In this document: positions 47,923 to 55,236 of the stretch, piece by piece
How positions within the stretch are numbered: position 1 is the stretch's first letter
Layout of the letters: each line of letters begins with the position of its first letter
Source: Oscillatoria sp. SIO1A7
GTDB lineage: Bacteria > Cyanobacteriota > Cyanobacteriia > Cyanobacteriales > Laspinemataceae
Reading direction: 5' to 3'
DNA: 64,000 nt
Assembly: GCA_010672965.1 (NCBI GenBank)
Contig: JAAHFN010000013.1
Coordinates: 61,739 to 125,738 of the forward strand
The notes under the pieces: model-generated
Seen by the model: only the letters and a program-made list of their open reading frames with translations
Database searches by the model: none
What the model was told of the DNA's origin: nothing
Translations under genes and position numbers: made by a program

Positions 47923-48351
47923 ATGAAAACAAGTCTGCGAGCGATCGTTTTATCCCTAGCTTTGACATTGGGCTTAGGAGTCACTGAAGTTGCGCTCGGC
48001 AACTCGCTTATCGAGCTAACCCCGAATCTGCCAGAAGATCCTTTGGCGATCGCGGGTACGGCAGTTGGGGACAGCAATAAAAACTGTGGAGATACCCCCA
48101 GCGAGCCGCAGCACGAGATCCAGATGACTCAACAATTCCCCTACTTGCGTTTTATTTTGCAAAGCGAGGGAGAGCCCGTCTTATTAATTGATGGGCCAGG
48201 AGGTAGATTCTGCGTGCTGGCGGATAATTATTCGGGAAAAAGTCCCGAAATATCTGGGCTGTGGGATGCGGGCAATTACTATATCTATGTTGGTAATCGT
48301 AACCCTGGAAATAATTCCTATACTCTAAAGATTACTGAAAAACCAGATTAA
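47923..48351 (+). CDS. Small secreted protein, PPC-like fold likely
   Basis: 142 codons. Residues 1-25 are a clear signal peptide (KTSLRAIVLSLALTLGLG, cleavage near VALG-NS). The mature part has two cysteines (NKNCGD and RFCVLAD) that could form a disulfide. It has a beta-rich pattern LRFILQSEGEPVLLIDGPGG, then GLWDAGNYYIYVGN and NNSYTLKITE, which reads like one PPC-type beta-sandwich. Periplasmic or extracellular. It ends convergent with, and overlapping by four bases, the zinc-ribbon gene. Function not known. Confidence 0.8.
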   Translation: MKTSLRAIVLSLALTLGLGVTEVALGNSLIELTPNLPEDPLAIAGTAVGDSNKNCGDTPSEPQHEIQMTQQFPYLRFILQSEGEPVLLIDGPGGRFCVLADNYSGKSPEISGLWDAGNYYIYVGNRNPGNNSYTLKITEKPD

Positions 48352-48734
48352 TTGCCTCCTTTAATCTGGGAAACAGATACCTCAACAGCATCCACATCGA
48401 TAGTGCCTGGAGGGGTCAGACGTTGAAACGAGCCATTTTCTACTTTGAGGGATTCGCCACAACTGGGACAGGGGAACTCGGTATTTTTGAAACCCGGGAA
48501 CTCATAGCCACAAGAGGGGCATTGGCCTGAAATAAGGTTGCGGCCGATCCACCAACGCAAGACAAGGAAACCGATCGCCGGAGCAATAACGATAAACCCA
48601 ATCAAAATCAAAATAGAATTGACAAGCCATCCCAGACCAAAAGTGGCTAGCAATCCAATAATTAACACCGGGGCCAGCCAGCGGCTAAGCTCGGAGAGAT
48701 ATAAGGAAAAAACATTGGGGTTCCCTTGCTTCAT
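48348..48734 (-). CDS. Membrane protein with C-terminal zinc ribbon
   Basis: 128 codons from ATG at 48734, preceded at good distance by GGAG; a GTG one codon earlier is possible. Residues 15-60 contain two hydrophobic segments (LAPVLIIGLLATFGLGWLV, ILIGFIVIAPAIGFLVL). A zinc ribbon follows: CPSCGYEFPGF and CPSCGESL, two CxxC pairs. The tail VDAVEVSVSQIKGGN is polar. The ribbon would face the cytoplasm if the N terminus does too. A small, widespread type of cyanobacterial protein of unknown role. Its 3' end overlaps the convergent secreted-protein gene. Confidence 0.8.
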   Translation of the reverse strand: MKQGNPNVFSLYLSELSRWLAPVLIIGLLATFGLGWLVNSILILIGFIVIAPAIGFLVLRWWIGRNLISGQCPSCGYEFPGFKNTEFPCPSCGESLKVENGSFQRLTPPGTIDVDAVEVSVSQIKGGN

Positions 48735-48777
48735 CACTTAACTCCGTTTGCGATCGATCGTTGCCAACTCTTATATC

Positions 48778-49974
48778 CTAGCCATAAAAGTCCACCAATT
48801 GTCCCAAACATTTGGTAAAGGCATCCGTACCGAATGCAGCTAAGGTCATTTCTCGCAACCATTTTCCGTCGCATCGCCGGTCGTTGCCCTTGAGGATTTC
48901 GATACAAGCCGCCGCCACCGCCTCTGGGTCTCTATGAGGTACGCGCCAACCCAGTTTCCCATCTTGCAAGGGATCTGCCGAACCATCCGCGTCTCCAGCA
49001 AGTACGGGTATTCCACAAGCCATTGCCTCTAGATAAACGATGCCAAATCCTTCCTGAGAGGGCATGATATAGGCATCGGCGACTCTATAAAGATTTCGCA
49101 GCTCGACACTCGGAACGAAACCGGCAAATACAACTCGATCCCCGACGCCTAGATCTAGAGCTAGTTGAGCTAATCGGGGTTTGTCGTCTCCTCGCCCGAC
49201 TACTAAATATTTGACATTTGGGCAAAATTCTGCGATCGCCGGCATTGCTCGAATTGTCACGTCAACACCTTTATATATATCTCCCGACCAGAGTCGCGCT
49301 ACGGTCATCAACACCTTGGCTCCAGCTAGCTGATAGGATTCTATGAAGCGAGTCGGTATAGGACCAGGGGCAAATAGCTGGCCCGATACGCTGCAGGGTA
49401 AGAGTTGAAACTTTTGGGGGTCAAGACCGTTACTCTGACAGGCGCGATCGCCGCTGTAACGGCTAATCGTCCAGATGCGTCGAGCGCCATCGAGAGCTTT
49501 TCGATATTTAGGCGGCAGAGGTTCCCATACTTCTTTGCCATAAGTCAGAACTGTATAGGGAATTTTTAGGGGTTCGCACAGAAGTTGCACAAGAGGAGCC
49601 AAGTTGATATGGCCGCAAAATACTTGGCGGGGTCGCTTTCGCAGGAGATGTCCTAGCAGAGCGACCCCGATGCGCAGGCGACCGAGCCAGGCAGGCATGG
49701 TCTTGAAGTAGTGAAATGTCAGGGCATTCTCTGCCTCAAAGGGATTTTCACATTGGCGATCGTCTCGCAGCAGAAATACATCAGCATTTTTAGCAGCGCT
49801 TTTCAGTTCGCCACCATAAGAGCTACTTTCAGCGCTATTTCCAGTGTAATTTGTAGTGCCGCTTCCTTCTGTGGCCAGAGAGACATAAGCTTTCAGAATA
49901 TCTTTCACATAGGATTGAATTCCACCTTCCACAGAAAAGATTTCCAAAAAGACAAAAAGATCTTTATTCTCCAT
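48778..49974 (-). CDS. Glycosyltransferase family 4 (GT-B) protein
   Basis: 398 codons from ATG at 49974 (MENKDLFVFLEIFSVEGGIQ), where the N-terminal Rossmann strand and the GG loop of GT4 enzymes begin. The same frame is open to 50121, but those extra codons lie in a MITE-like element, so they are not used. The nucleotide-sugar domain is typical: VARLWSGDIYKGVDVTIRAM, YLVVGRGDDKP, RVVFAGFVP, and the EX7E motif EGFGIVYLE followed by AMACGIPVLAGDADG. GT4 enzymes transfer a sugar from an activated donor, commonly in exopolysaccharide, lipopolysaccharide or glycolipid synthesis. Acceptor unknown. No polysaccharide genes are adjacent. The insertion upstream may have replaced its promoter. Confidence 0.92.
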   Translation of the reverse strand: MENKDLFVFLEIFSVEGGIQSYVKDILKAYVSLATEGSGTTNYTGNSAESSSYGGELKSAAKNADVFLLRDDRQCENPFEAENALTFHYFKTMPAWLGRLRIGVALLGHLLRKRPRQVFCGHINLAPLVQLLCEPLKIPYTVLTYGKEVWEPLPPKYRKALDGARRIWTISRYSGDRACQSNGLDPQKFQLLPCSVSGQLFAPGPIPTRFIESYQLAGAKVLMTVARLWSGDIYKGVDVTIRAMPAIAEFCPNVKYLVVGRGDDKPRLAQLALDLGVGDRVVFAGFVPSVELRNLYRVADAYIMPSQEGFGIVYLEAMACGIPVLAGDADGSADPLQDGKLGWRVPHRDPEAVAAACIEILKGNDRRCDGKWLREMTLAAFGTDAFTKCLGQLVDFYG

Positions 49975-50004
49975 GCCACGCTTTTTTATAAAGGACTTAC
50001 ACAT

Positions 50005-50142
50005 TATAGCGCTTCTCAAATTGATGTGAAGTTTCTGGGGCGAAGCATTCCAGTACGGAAGTTCTCGTTCGGAGCGTCGAGATAGTCGCAGGAATGCTGT
50101 CGCCCCTACGTTTTCGTTCATTACAATTTGAGAAACGCTATA
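50005..50142. mobile_element. MITE-like element, family A copy 2 (138 bp)
   Basis: Terminal inverted repeats TATAGCGCTTCTCAAATTG and CAATTTGAGAAACGCTATA differ at one position. The interior matches the copy at 43853 along most of its length. It lies 30 bp upstream of the glycosyltransferase start and keeps that gene's frame open, producing a spurious N-terminal extension. Next to it (49987-50002) is a GGACTTACAC fragment resembling the end of family B. Confidence 0.75.
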
Positions 50143-50434
50143 TCTATATATTTGCTGCTAGACCGGGGCAGGCACTGGGGCACTGCTCCTACAGATTATT
50201 GTTTCAGTGCGGAAGTACTATTATAGTTGTTGGTATTGCTTGGCTAGGTTGTAGGGTTTTGTAGGGTGTAGGGTGTGGGGTGTAGGGGTGTAGGGGATAG
50301 AGATGGGGAGGGTGGGGAGAAAATTTTGCTTATATTGCACTACAAAGACGTCTTATATTAGCAATACCTTCGCCAACTTGGCCAGAAACCCGGTTTTTCC
50401 AAAAAACCTTCGCCATTTTATCGTAGGGAACGAT

Positions 50435-50511
50435 CCCCCCAACCCCCCTTAAAAAGGGGGGCTATAGCCTTGAGCCCCCCTTTTTAAGCGATAAATTGGG
50501 GGGTTGGGGGG
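50435..50511. repeat. 77-bp inverted repeat (CCCCCCAACCCCCC type)
   Basis: The left arm has CCCCCCAACCCCCC then TTAAAAAGGGGGGCT. The right arm has AGCCCCCCTTTTTAAG and, after CGATAAA, TTGGGGGGTTGGGGGG. Nested pairings can form a long hairpin, and the G runs could also form quadruplexes. It is a dispersed intergenic type common in cyanobacteria. Confidence 0.7.
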
Positions 50512-50677
50512 AGAGCTTCGCGCTCCCTGCGGTGCGGGCGTTGGCCAACGAACAGGTAGTTGTTGGGTTTCGTTCCCGAGTTAAACTTACAAATAAGGTG
50601 TTTTTGCGTTTTGGCGAAGGTATTGATTAGTTCTCCCCACACACCCCACACTCCCCACAGTTTTTTCTCTCTCTTTG

Positions 50678-50786
50678 CCCACACCCCACACCCCACACCC
50701 CACACCCTACACCCTACACCCCACACCCCACACCCCACACCCCACACCCCACACCCCACACCCTACACCCCACACCCTACACCCCA
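50678..50786. repeat. Heptamer array CCCCACA / CCCTACA
   Basis: About fifteen tandem seven-base units, mixing CCCCACA and CCCTACA. Matches the short tandemly repeated repetitive sequences known from filamentous cyanobacteria. Larger relatives lie at 55026-55216, shorter ones at 44515 and 54260. Confidence 0.85.
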
Positions 50787-50801
50787 ATTCCCAAATAAAT
50801 T

Positions 50802-50858
50802 GACGCCTGCGAGTTTTTAAGAAGTACGGGTTGCACTTCGTAAAAACTCGCAGGCGTC
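50802..50858 (-). terminator. Strong hairpin 37 bp after petD, possible terminator
   Basis: GACGCCTGCGAGTTTTTAAG and, after the loop, CTTCGTAAAAACTCGCAGG pair in a stem of about 24 bp with one or two mismatches and a 9-base loop. It lies where the petBD transcript should end. There is no good U-run after the stem, so it may instead protect the 3' end from decay, or be another dispersed repeat. Confidence 0.45.
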
Positions 50859-50894
50859 GCTTTTAAAGAAGAATCTAAGGAAGAAATCTGAGTT

Positions 50895-51377
50895 TTAGAA
50901 CAAACCTAGAGTTAGAGATTCTTCGATGGGGAAGGTAGCACCAATGCCCAGCCAAAGAGCAAAGGCAGTGCCGAACAAGAAGACAGCAGTAGCGACGGGA
51001 CGGCGGAAGGGGTTTTGGAACTTGTTGATGCTTTCGATGAAGGGAATCAACATCAGACCCAGAGGAATCGAACCCATCATGGCAATCCCCAATAGTTTGT
51101 TGGGGACGACGCGCAGAATTTGGAAAACCGGCCACAGATACCATTCAGGCAGAATTTCCAAGGGAGTAGCAAAGGGATTTGCAGGTTCTCCTATCATTGC
51201 TGGGTCGAGAACGGCCAAACCCACGCACATAGCGAGGGTTCCCAGCATTACCGTTGGAAAAACATAGATTAAGTCGTTTGGCCAAGCGGGTTCGCCGTAG
51301 TAGTTATGACCCATGCCTTTGGCCAGCTTAGCGCGAAGGGCTGGATCGCTAAGATCGGGTTTTTTTAAGATTGACAT
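50895..51377 (-). CDS. petD: Cytochrome b6-f complex subunit IV
   Basis: 160 codons, the standard length. Begins [21 protein letters not shown] and has the [14 protein letters not shown] segment of subunit IV, three membrane helices, and the PEWY motif (ILPEWYLWP) of the quinol-oxidising Qo site. With cytochrome b6 it forms the membrane core that moves electrons from plastoquinol to plastocyanin or cytochrome c6 and pumps protons in the thylakoid. Lies 139 bp downstream of petB on the same strand, the classic petBD unit. Confidence 0.97.
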   Translation of the reverse strand: MSILKKPDLSDPALRAKLAKGMGHNYYGEPAWPNDLIYVFPTVMLGTLAMCVGLAVLDPAMIGEPANPFATPLEILPEWYLWPVFQILRVVPNKLLGIAMMGSIPLGLMLIPFIESINKFQNPFRRPVATAVFLFGTAFALWLGIGATFPIEESLTLGLF

Positions 51378-51516
51378 TTTTGTCAGTCCTCTCTTGCTTT
51401 CAAAATCGACAGGCTCAAAGCTGCTATGACTTATAAGTATATAGCGAGCTTTTTTTAGTTAGGTTTGTTTATTTGGGTTTGTTTGGGTTTGCTTGGGAAA
51501 ACCACCCGAACAAAGC

Positions 51517-52185
51517 TTACAATGGACCTGAGATACCTTGCTTGCGAATCATTATGAAGTGGAGCAGCATGAAGACTGCAATCAGCCAGGGCAAGACGAA
51601 GGTATGCAGGCTGTAGTAGCGAGTGAGGGTGCCTTGACCAACACTGGTCCCGCCACGCATTAGCTCGACAATTGTGGAGCCAACAACAGGAATGGCTTCG
51701 GGGACGCCAGATACGATCTTAACAGCCCAGTAACCCAATTGGTCCCAGGGCAGAGAATAGCCGGTGACTCCAAAGGATACGGTGATGACTGCGAGAATAA
51801 CGCCAGTAACCCAAGTGAGTTCCCGGGGCTTTTTGAATCCGCCGGTGAGGTACACCCGGAAGACGTGCAGGATCATCATCAGTACCATCATGCTAGCGGA
51901 CCAACGGTGGATAGAACGGATCAGCCAGCCGAAATTGACATCAGTCATAATGTACTGAACTGAGTTAAAGGCTTCGGCGACCGTTGGCCGGTAGTAGAAT
52001 GTCATGGCGAATCCAGTAGCAAACTGGATTAGGAAGCAAGTAAGAGTAATCCCGCCCAGGCAGTAGAAGATATTGACGTGGGGAGGGACGTACTTGCTGG
52101 ATATATCGTCAGAGATCGCCTGAATCTCCAGGCGTTCGTCAAACCATTGATATGCTTTTGAGTCGGTTACTTGCTTAGTGAACAT
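51517..52185 (-). CDS. petB: Cytochrome b6
   Basis: 222 codons, standard length. YCLGG near residue 34 carries the cysteine that holds the extra heme ci. Heme ligand histidines are in [11 protein letters not shown] and [13 protein letters not shown] (second helix) and in [19 protein letters not shown] (fourth helix). Four membrane helices. Core subunit of the b6-f complex in thylakoids. First gene of petBD; ctpA is divergent upstream, an arrangement known from other cyanobacteria. Confidence 0.98.
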   Translation of the reverse strand: MFTKQVTDSKAYQWFDERLEIQAISDDISSKYVPPHVNIFYCLGGITLTCFLIQFATGFAMTFYYRPTVAEAFNSVQYIMTDVNFGWLIRSIHRWSASMMVLMMILHVFRVYLTGGFKKPRELTWVTGVILAVITVSFGVTGYSLPWDQLGYWAVKIVSGVPEAIPVVGSTIVELMRGGTSVGQGTLTRYYSLHTFVLPWLIAVFMLLHFIMIRKQGISGPL

Positions 52186-52723
52186 TCAGAGGCTGTTTTG
52201 GAAGATATATTGCCGTTATTCCAAAATGTAACATAATTTAAACGCGATTTTCATCAAAGCCGGCGGCGATCGCCAAAGAAACAGGACTTACGCACCAGAC
52301 GCTATCTATAGCTTTATGCACTCAGCAAAAGCTCTATATCTAGTTTTAAATCCTGTAGGAAAGCATAAGTCCTATTAAAAAGTCTCTTTGGGAAGATCTG
52401 CTTTGTGGCCTTCCCTAATTCCAGGAGCAATCTGGGCTAAATAGCATATTTTGTCAATTTTGGCTGTTTTCGATGGCCTTTTGAAATACAAAAGGTATTT
52501 ATGCTCATATCTGTAGCGGCGGGCAGAAAGCAACGGGGGTCCTTACTGGAACTAAGAATGATTCTATATATAGTGGAAATTTGAGTTAATACTGTATATG
52601 TGGGGTATAACTGGTAGTTGTGTTGGGGTAGGAGCGTTTCGCTGTCGCGACATGAAAGGCGTAGCCTGCCCGACGGAGGGCATATGGCATTCGCCCTTTT
52701 GTTGAACTTTAGAAAATGATGTT
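52186..52723. other. petB-ctpA divergent spacer
   Basis: 538 bp without a gene. It should hold the petB promoter near its left end and that of ctpA near its right. It also contains a family B MITE-like element and, from about 52627 to 52698, a segment sharing GAGCGTTTCGC, ATGAAAGG and the exact 18-mer CATATGGCATTCGCCCTT with 43703-43808. The latter ends 25 bp before the ctpA start, so ctpA may be read from inserted sequence. Confidence 0.5.
52281..52376. mobile_element. MITE-like element, family B copy 2 (96 bp)
   Basis: Begins ACAGGACTTACGCA and ends GCATAAGTCCTATT, inverted repeats with two mismatches. The interior has TCTATAG and CTCTATATCTAG like the copy at 47671. No coding capacity. 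Confidence 0.65.
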
Positions 52724-53962
52724 ATGGGCAAACGAGCGTTCTGGGTCGGGCTGTTATTCATCTTCCAATTAGCTTTGGCGTTTTCCTGGTGGGCGCCACC
52801 AGCCTTTGCCTTAACGGAAGAGCAGAAATTTTTTAACCAAGCGTGGCGCATCCTTAATCGTTCTTATTTGGACGAGACGTTTAACCACCAAAACTGGTGG
52901 TTCGTGCGACAAAAGGCTCTTAAGAAAAGGCTGAAAAATAGAGAAGATACTTATGGGGCCATTGAAAAAATGTTGGCCAGTTTGGACGACCCTTTCACAA
53001 GGTTATTAAGGCCCAAGCAGTATCGTAGCTTGCAGGTCAATACTTCTGGGGAGCTGACGGGTATCGGACTGCAAATTGCTGTCGATCGCAAGTCGGGATA
53101 TATTGAGGTATTGGCCCCTATAGAAGGTTCTCCAGGGTTTGAGGCGGGATTGCAAACCAAGGACCTCATTATCGAAATTGACGGGATATCTACTTTGAAT
53201 CTAACTCTGGACGAGGCGGCAGCCCGAATGCGCGGTCCAGAGGGGAGTTTAGTGACTCTCTCGGTGCAAAGAAATGGGGGTAAGGTAGTTGAAGAAATCG
53301 AGTTTACCCGATCGCGCATTGCCCTCAACCCGGTAGTTGCCGATTTGCGCTTAGAGGATGGCGTGCGGCCCGTGGGCTATATTCGCTTGAGCCAATTCAA
53401 TGCTAATGCTACGGCTGAGGTGGCAAAGGCGATCGCTCGCTTAGAAGAACAAGGAGCCGATGCCTATATTCTGGATTTGCGCAACAATCCCGGAGGACTG
53501 CTGCAAGCGGGAATTGAAATCGCTCGTCTCTGGTTAGACGAGGGAACTATTGTTTATACCGTGAATCGCCAGCGCACCCTGGGCAGTTTTGAAGCAACTG
53601 GAAATGCTCTCACTGACGACCCTCTAGTAGTTTTGATTAATCGGGGAACTGCTAGCGCTAGCGAAATTCTCGCTGGAGCCCTCCAGGATAATAACCGTGC
53701 CTTGTTGGTGGGAGAAAAAAGTTTTGGCAAAGGCTTGATTCAGTCGCTGTTTGATTTGTCCGATGGCTCTGGCTTGGCAGTGACAGTGGCCAAGTATGAA
53801 ACCCCCAATCGTCGAGATATCCATAAATTAGGAATTATGCCCGATAAGGCAGTTTCCCTAAAAGTAACTAATCTCAGTCAACTTGCAACTGACGCGGACG
53901 AACAATATCAAGCGGCGATCGAGGTTTTAGAGCAAGAGGCAATTGTCGCCGATGCAATCTAG
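52724..53962 (+). CDS. ctpA: Carboxyl-terminal processing protease (S41A)
   Basis: 412 codons. Residues 1-29 are a signal peptide ending PPAFA. A PDZ domain spans about 95-185 (GIGLQIAVDRKSGYIEVLAP, GLQTKDLIIEIDG). The S41 catalytic core has LRNNPGGLL, the serine in GTASASEILAGAL and the lysine in GEKSFGKGLIQS. In cyanobacteria CtpA removes the C-terminal extension of the precursor D1 protein in the thylakoid lumen, needed for manganese-cluster assembly in photosystem II. Divergent from petB. Paralogues (CtpB, CtpC) exist, but the petB neighbourhood and short C terminus favour CtpA. Confidence 0.92.
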   Translation: MGKRAFWVGLLFIFQLALAFSWWAPPAFALTEEQKFFNQAWRILNRSYLDETFNHQNWWFVRQKALKKRLKNREDTYGAIEKMLASLDDPFTRLLRPKQYRSLQVNTSGELTGIGLQIAVDRKSGYIEVLAPIEGSPGFEAGLQTKDLIIEIDGISTLNLTLDEAAARMRGPEGSLVTLSVQRNGGKVVEEIEFTRSRIALNPVVADLRLEDGVRPVGYIRLSQFNANATAEVAKAIARLEEQGADAYILDLRNNPGGLLQAGIEIARLWLDEGTIVYTVNRQRTLGSFEATGNALTDDPLVVLINRGTASASEILAGALQDNNRALLVGEKSFGKGLIQSLFDLSDGSGLAVTVAKYETPNRRDIHKLGIMPDKAVSLKVTNLSQLATDADEQYQAAIEVLEQEAIVADAI

Positions 53963-54376
53963 GGAATGGCGCATGGGGCACTGGGCATTGGGCATTGGGC
54001 ATCGGGGAGAGTTTAAGTTTTGAGTTCTTAGCTTGAGAGTTTTGAGTTTAAGTTAAAAAAACTCTTTTTGTAGGGTGTGCAACGCGCACCAGAAGGGGAG
54101 TTCTATATAGCGATCGCGCTACAAGCACCCTGGGCGATCGCTCCGACAATTTGCGTAATTCTTATTGAACTCATAACCAATGCCCAATGCCCTTATTTAG
54201 GGTGTAGGGTGTGGCGGTAGGGTGTAGGGAAAGGCCGAAAATGTAACGCTTGCCTCCCTCTTACCCCACACCCCACACCCTACACCCCACACCCTAGTTT
54301 TATGCCCAATTTCCCATGCCCCAGTTATAATAATAACTACTGTATAGCGGTCAAATACAAGGCCGGGAGGATATCC
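53963..54376. other. Repeat-rich spacer after ctpA
   Basis: No gene seen. GGGCATTGGGCATTGGGCAT (about 53983-54002) faces its complement AATGCCCAATGCCC (54179-54192), which may end ctpA transcription. In between are TTTTGAGTT repeats and a GGGTGTGCAACGCGCACC hairpin (about 54073-54091). CCCCACACCC heptamers occur at 54200-54296. Confidence 0.5.
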
Positions 54377-54916
54377 ATGACTCAAAGCGTGGAAAATAAA
54401 ATTGTCTTGCCTCCTCCTTTTCCAGACCATACTCAATTGCCCTAGGAGGATGGCACGTTTGTGAAAAATTTTCAGAAGCATCCCCAAAGCGTTATTCTCT
54501 CGGATTCTATCGAGCCGGTTTTAGCAGAACGACATCCCGACGGACAATATGCAATAGGTCAGGACTGCGGCATCTTCTGGCGCGAAACCGAGCCGCCAGA
54601 AAAAGGGGCGGAGGCACCAGATTGGTTTTATATTCCCAACGTTCCGCCAAATCTAGATGGAGAGATTCGTCGTTTTTATGTGCTGTGGCGGGAATTATTG
54701 GCTCCTTTAATTGCCTTGGAGTTTGCTAGCGGCGACGGATCGGAAGAGCGAGACAAAACTCCTTTATCGCGAGCAAATCTAGAACAGGGGAAAAGGCCGG
54801 GTAAATTTTGGGTTTACGAGCAAATAATACGCATTCCTTACTACGGAGTTTATACGTTCCAAACTGGCAAGCTCGAAGTCTATAACCTGGTAAACGGGCA
54901 GGGTAAACGCATCTAA
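54377..54916 (+). pseudogene. Uma2-family (DUF820) endonuclease-like gene broken by an amber codon and C-terminally short
   Basis: The natural start is ATG at 54377 (MTQSVENKIVLPPPFPDHTQ), typical of Uma2 proteins. Codon 23 is TAG (54443-54445), after which the same frame continues with EDGTFVKNFQKHPQSVILSD as in intact relatives. GGAGGA right after the stop could allow restart at GTG 54461, giving 151 residues. Core motifs follow: HPDGQYAIGQDCGIFWRE and PDWFYIPNV, then LEFASGDGSEERD, the acidic part of the PD-(D/E)XK-like fold. The protein ends at LVNGQGKRI, whereas family members usually run on for another 50 or more residues. Broken at both ends, so probably inactive. Family role is unclear; many copies per genome are normal in cyanobacteria. 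Confidence 0.8.
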
Positions 54917-55025
54917 ATTAATTTTAATTTCCTTACGAACCCTTGCATAGATGTTAATCGAAAAATAATAGAGATAGTCGAGGGAAGCCAGCTAAAACAA
55001 TATTTAATTTTTGCTTTAATTGTAA

Positions 55026-55216
55026 CCCCACACCCCACCCCCCACACACCACACACCACACCCCCCACCCCCCACCCCCCACCCCCCACCCCCCACACCC
55101 CACACCCTACACCCCACACCCCACACCCCACACCCCACACCCCACACCCTACACCCTACACCCCACACCCCACACCCTACACCCCACACCCCACACCCCA
55201 CACCCCACACCCCTAC
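55026..55216. repeat. Long heptamer array CCCCACA / CCCTACA
   Basis: About 27 units. The left part is degenerate (CCCCCCACCCCCCACC), the right part regular. It sits just past the 3' end of the S8 gene and the broken Uma2 gene, in a non-coding gap. Any frames through it are artefacts. Confidence 0.85.
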
Positions 55217-55236
55217 AGGGAAAGCCAATCTAACAG

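Larger units (their letters stand above)
50143..50894. other. 750-bp repeat-filled spacer upstream of the glycosyltransferase and downstream of petD
   Basis: No gene. Successive contents are GTAGGGTGTAGGGTGTGG-like heptamers (50250-50290), a pair of AAACCCGGTTTTTCC / AAAAAACC motifs (50387-50408), a large palindrome, a GTTGGGTTTCGTTCC scrap (50563-50577), a CCCCACA array and a hairpin. Frames through the heptamers are artefacts. Confidence 0.6.

Noticed and set aside
48778..50121. Longer glycosyltransferase start at 50121
   Set aside because: The first 49 codons fall mostly within a MITE-like element; the fold begins at MENKDLFVF.
50678..55216. Regular direct repeats that could suggest CRISPR arrays
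   Set aside because: The unit is seven bases without unique spacers; these are heptamer arrays. No cas gene is nearby.
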